64,000 bases of DNA from Streptomyces albireticuli. Its GTDB lineage: Bacteria; Actinomycetota; Actinomycetes; Streptomycetales; Streptomycetaceae. Position 1 is the stretch's first letter. The number at the start of each line of letters is the position of its first letter. A program made the position numbers and the translations under genes. The stretch lies in NCBI RefSeq assembly GCF_021228125.1, contig NZ_JAJQQS010000002.1, positions 930,001-994,000 on the forward strand, in the 5' to 3' direction. This document shows, piece after piece, positions 63,307 through 64,000 of this stretch. The notes below the pieces were generated by a model. That model did no database searches and was not told the origin of the DNA. It saw only the letters and a program-made list of their open reading frames with translations.

Positions 63307-63469
63307 CCCCTACCCGCCCCTTCCCGGAACCGGGGGCAGCCCCCGGGCCCCCTTTTCCGCGCTGACGCGCGGTGTCCTCAAGCGCCGGACGGGCTGATTT
63401 CAGCCCGTCCGGCGTTTGAGGACCGGGGTCCGGGGCGGAGCCCCGGTTCCGGGAAGGGGCGGGTAGGGG
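63307..63469. repeat. Dispersed palindrome family A, copy 6 (complete)
   Basis: The outer arms are a perfect 29-bp inverted repeat (63307-63335 with 63441-63469). The core stem is 24 bp with one G-T mismatch (63374-63397 with 63400-63423). It lies 21 bp after the aldolase stop and is the best-preserved copy in the window. Confidence 0.93.
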
Positions 63470-63538
63470 AAAAAGCAGCCCCCGCCCCGCCGGGCGCCCC
63501 ACTGGCCGGCCCGCCCCGGGCGGACCACACTGGAAGAG

Positions 63539-64000
63539 ATGCGTGTACGTCCAGTGGCGGCCACGGCCGTCACCACCCTCATAGGTGCCGGAGCGGCCGC
63601 GGTGGCGGCCGGGCGGTACGCGAGCGACGTGGCCCTCCGCCCCGTCCCCGGCCGCCCGCTCCCCGGCGAGCCGGCGCTCACCGTCCACGCCGTCGACGGC
63701 GACCGCGTCACCCTCACCCGCTCCCTCGCCGCGCTGCGCCGCGGCACCTACGGCCTGACCGCGCGCGGCCTGCACGCTGTCGTCGGCCCCGTCGTCGAGG
63801 ACGCCCCGCACCCCGCCGACTGCGTCGTACGCCGCCTGGAGCGCGTCACCCACGGCGTCCTGGAGCCCGGCGCCAAGGTATGGCTCACGCCCCAGGTCCA
63901 CCTCGGCAACCCCCGCGACGCCCTCGGCCTCGACCACGCCGACGTCGCCGTCCCCGGCGAGCTGGGACCCCTGCCCGCCTGGTTCGTCCCCGGCGACCGC
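63539..64000 (+). CDS. Start of a secreted or membrane-anchored hydrolase-like protein (partial)
   Basis: The frame is open from the ATG at 63539 to the window end (154 codons). It starts M-R-V-R-P-V-A-A-T, then a hydrophobic segment (TTLIGAGAAAVAAG) that may be an uncleaved anchor. A beta-rich domain follows, with LTVHAVDGDRVTLTRS and PGELGPLPAWFVPGD. The pattern resembles the N-terminal part of a Streptomyces alpha/beta hydrolase family, but the catalytic region lies outside the window. Confidence 0.65.
   Translation, partial: MRVRPVAATAVTTLIGAGAAAVAAGRYASDVALRPVPGRPLPGEPALTVHAVDGDRVTLTRSLAALRRGTYGLTARGLHAVVGPVVEDAPHPADCVVRRLERVTHGVLEPGAKVWLTPQVHLGNPRDALGLDHADVAVPGELGPLPAWFVPGDR

Noticed and set aside
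10583..63469. Family A palindromes as insertion sequences or CRISPR repeats
   Set aside because: There is no transposase frame, no target duplication visible around the copies and no regular spacing. They are dispersed non-coding elements.

Overview
This window is chromosomal DNA of a Streptomyces or close relative. The GC content is very high, third codon positions are strongly GC-biased, GTG starts and 1-4 bp start/stop overlaps are common, and the gene set (whiA, opcA next to zwf, a TTA codon in a secreted enzyme gene, an ectoine operon, an LAETG-anchored protein) is typical of the genus. Gene order matches what I recall of the S. coelicolor chromosome core from whiA through the cob cluster. 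That recall was not checked by a search. I found no transposase, integrase, CRISPR array, rRNA or tRNA.

Layout. (1) 1-1266: end of yvcK, then whiA. (2) 1553-4540: a very large secreted M14 zinc carboxypeptidase with a TTA codon in its signal peptide. (3) 4727-17473: central carbon metabolism. This holds gap, pgk, tpiA, secG and an RbpA-family gene, then pgi, and the convergent pentose-phosphate operon tkt-tal-zwf-opcA-pgl. (4) 17978-23423: heme A synthesis (ctaB and ctaA), two little-known genes, and an ABC-2 exporter. (5) 23688-30451: the SUF iron-sulfur operon sufR-sufB-sufD-Rieske-sufC-sufS-sufU-sufT, with a SufR operator candidate on the first start codon. (6) 30647-43271: mixed housekeeping and accessory genes, including dapD, a dapA-like gene, an extracellular nuclease, a PhoX-like Tat protein, a double TerD protein, a uronate dehydrogenase-like gene and an amidohydrolase. 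(7) 43699-46981: ectABCD for ectoine and 5-hydroxyectoine. (8) 47023-51027: a class V aminotransferase-like gene, a BASS transporter and an LAETG-anchored protein. (9) 51200-60843: a cobalamin cluster behind a cobalamin riboswitch, containing cobD, cobQ, a chelatase-like gene, cobO, cobB, cobE and cobC. It has no CobN and no corrin-ring methyltransferases. (10) 61010-64000: a PiT phosphate transporter behind a PHO box, a class II aldolase, and the start of another gene.

The most unusual layer lies between and inside the genes. At least three families of GC-rich dispersed repeats occur. Family A is a long palindrome of up to about 165 bp that usually sits downstream of a gene. Family B is about 30 bp and is found intergenically, but also inside the reading frames of cobB, ctaB and the 3' end of the dapA-like gene. 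Family C is a 28-bp element whose two copies flank an ABC ATPase gene. A and B copies are nested in each other in at least one place. One C copy lies within a 39-bp duplication that has created a 31-codon ORF between the ABC ATPase and permease genes.

Start codons were chosen by ribosome-binding sites, family N-termini and overlaps. Several genes (dapD, ectA, sufR and a 119-residue hypothetical) look leaderless.
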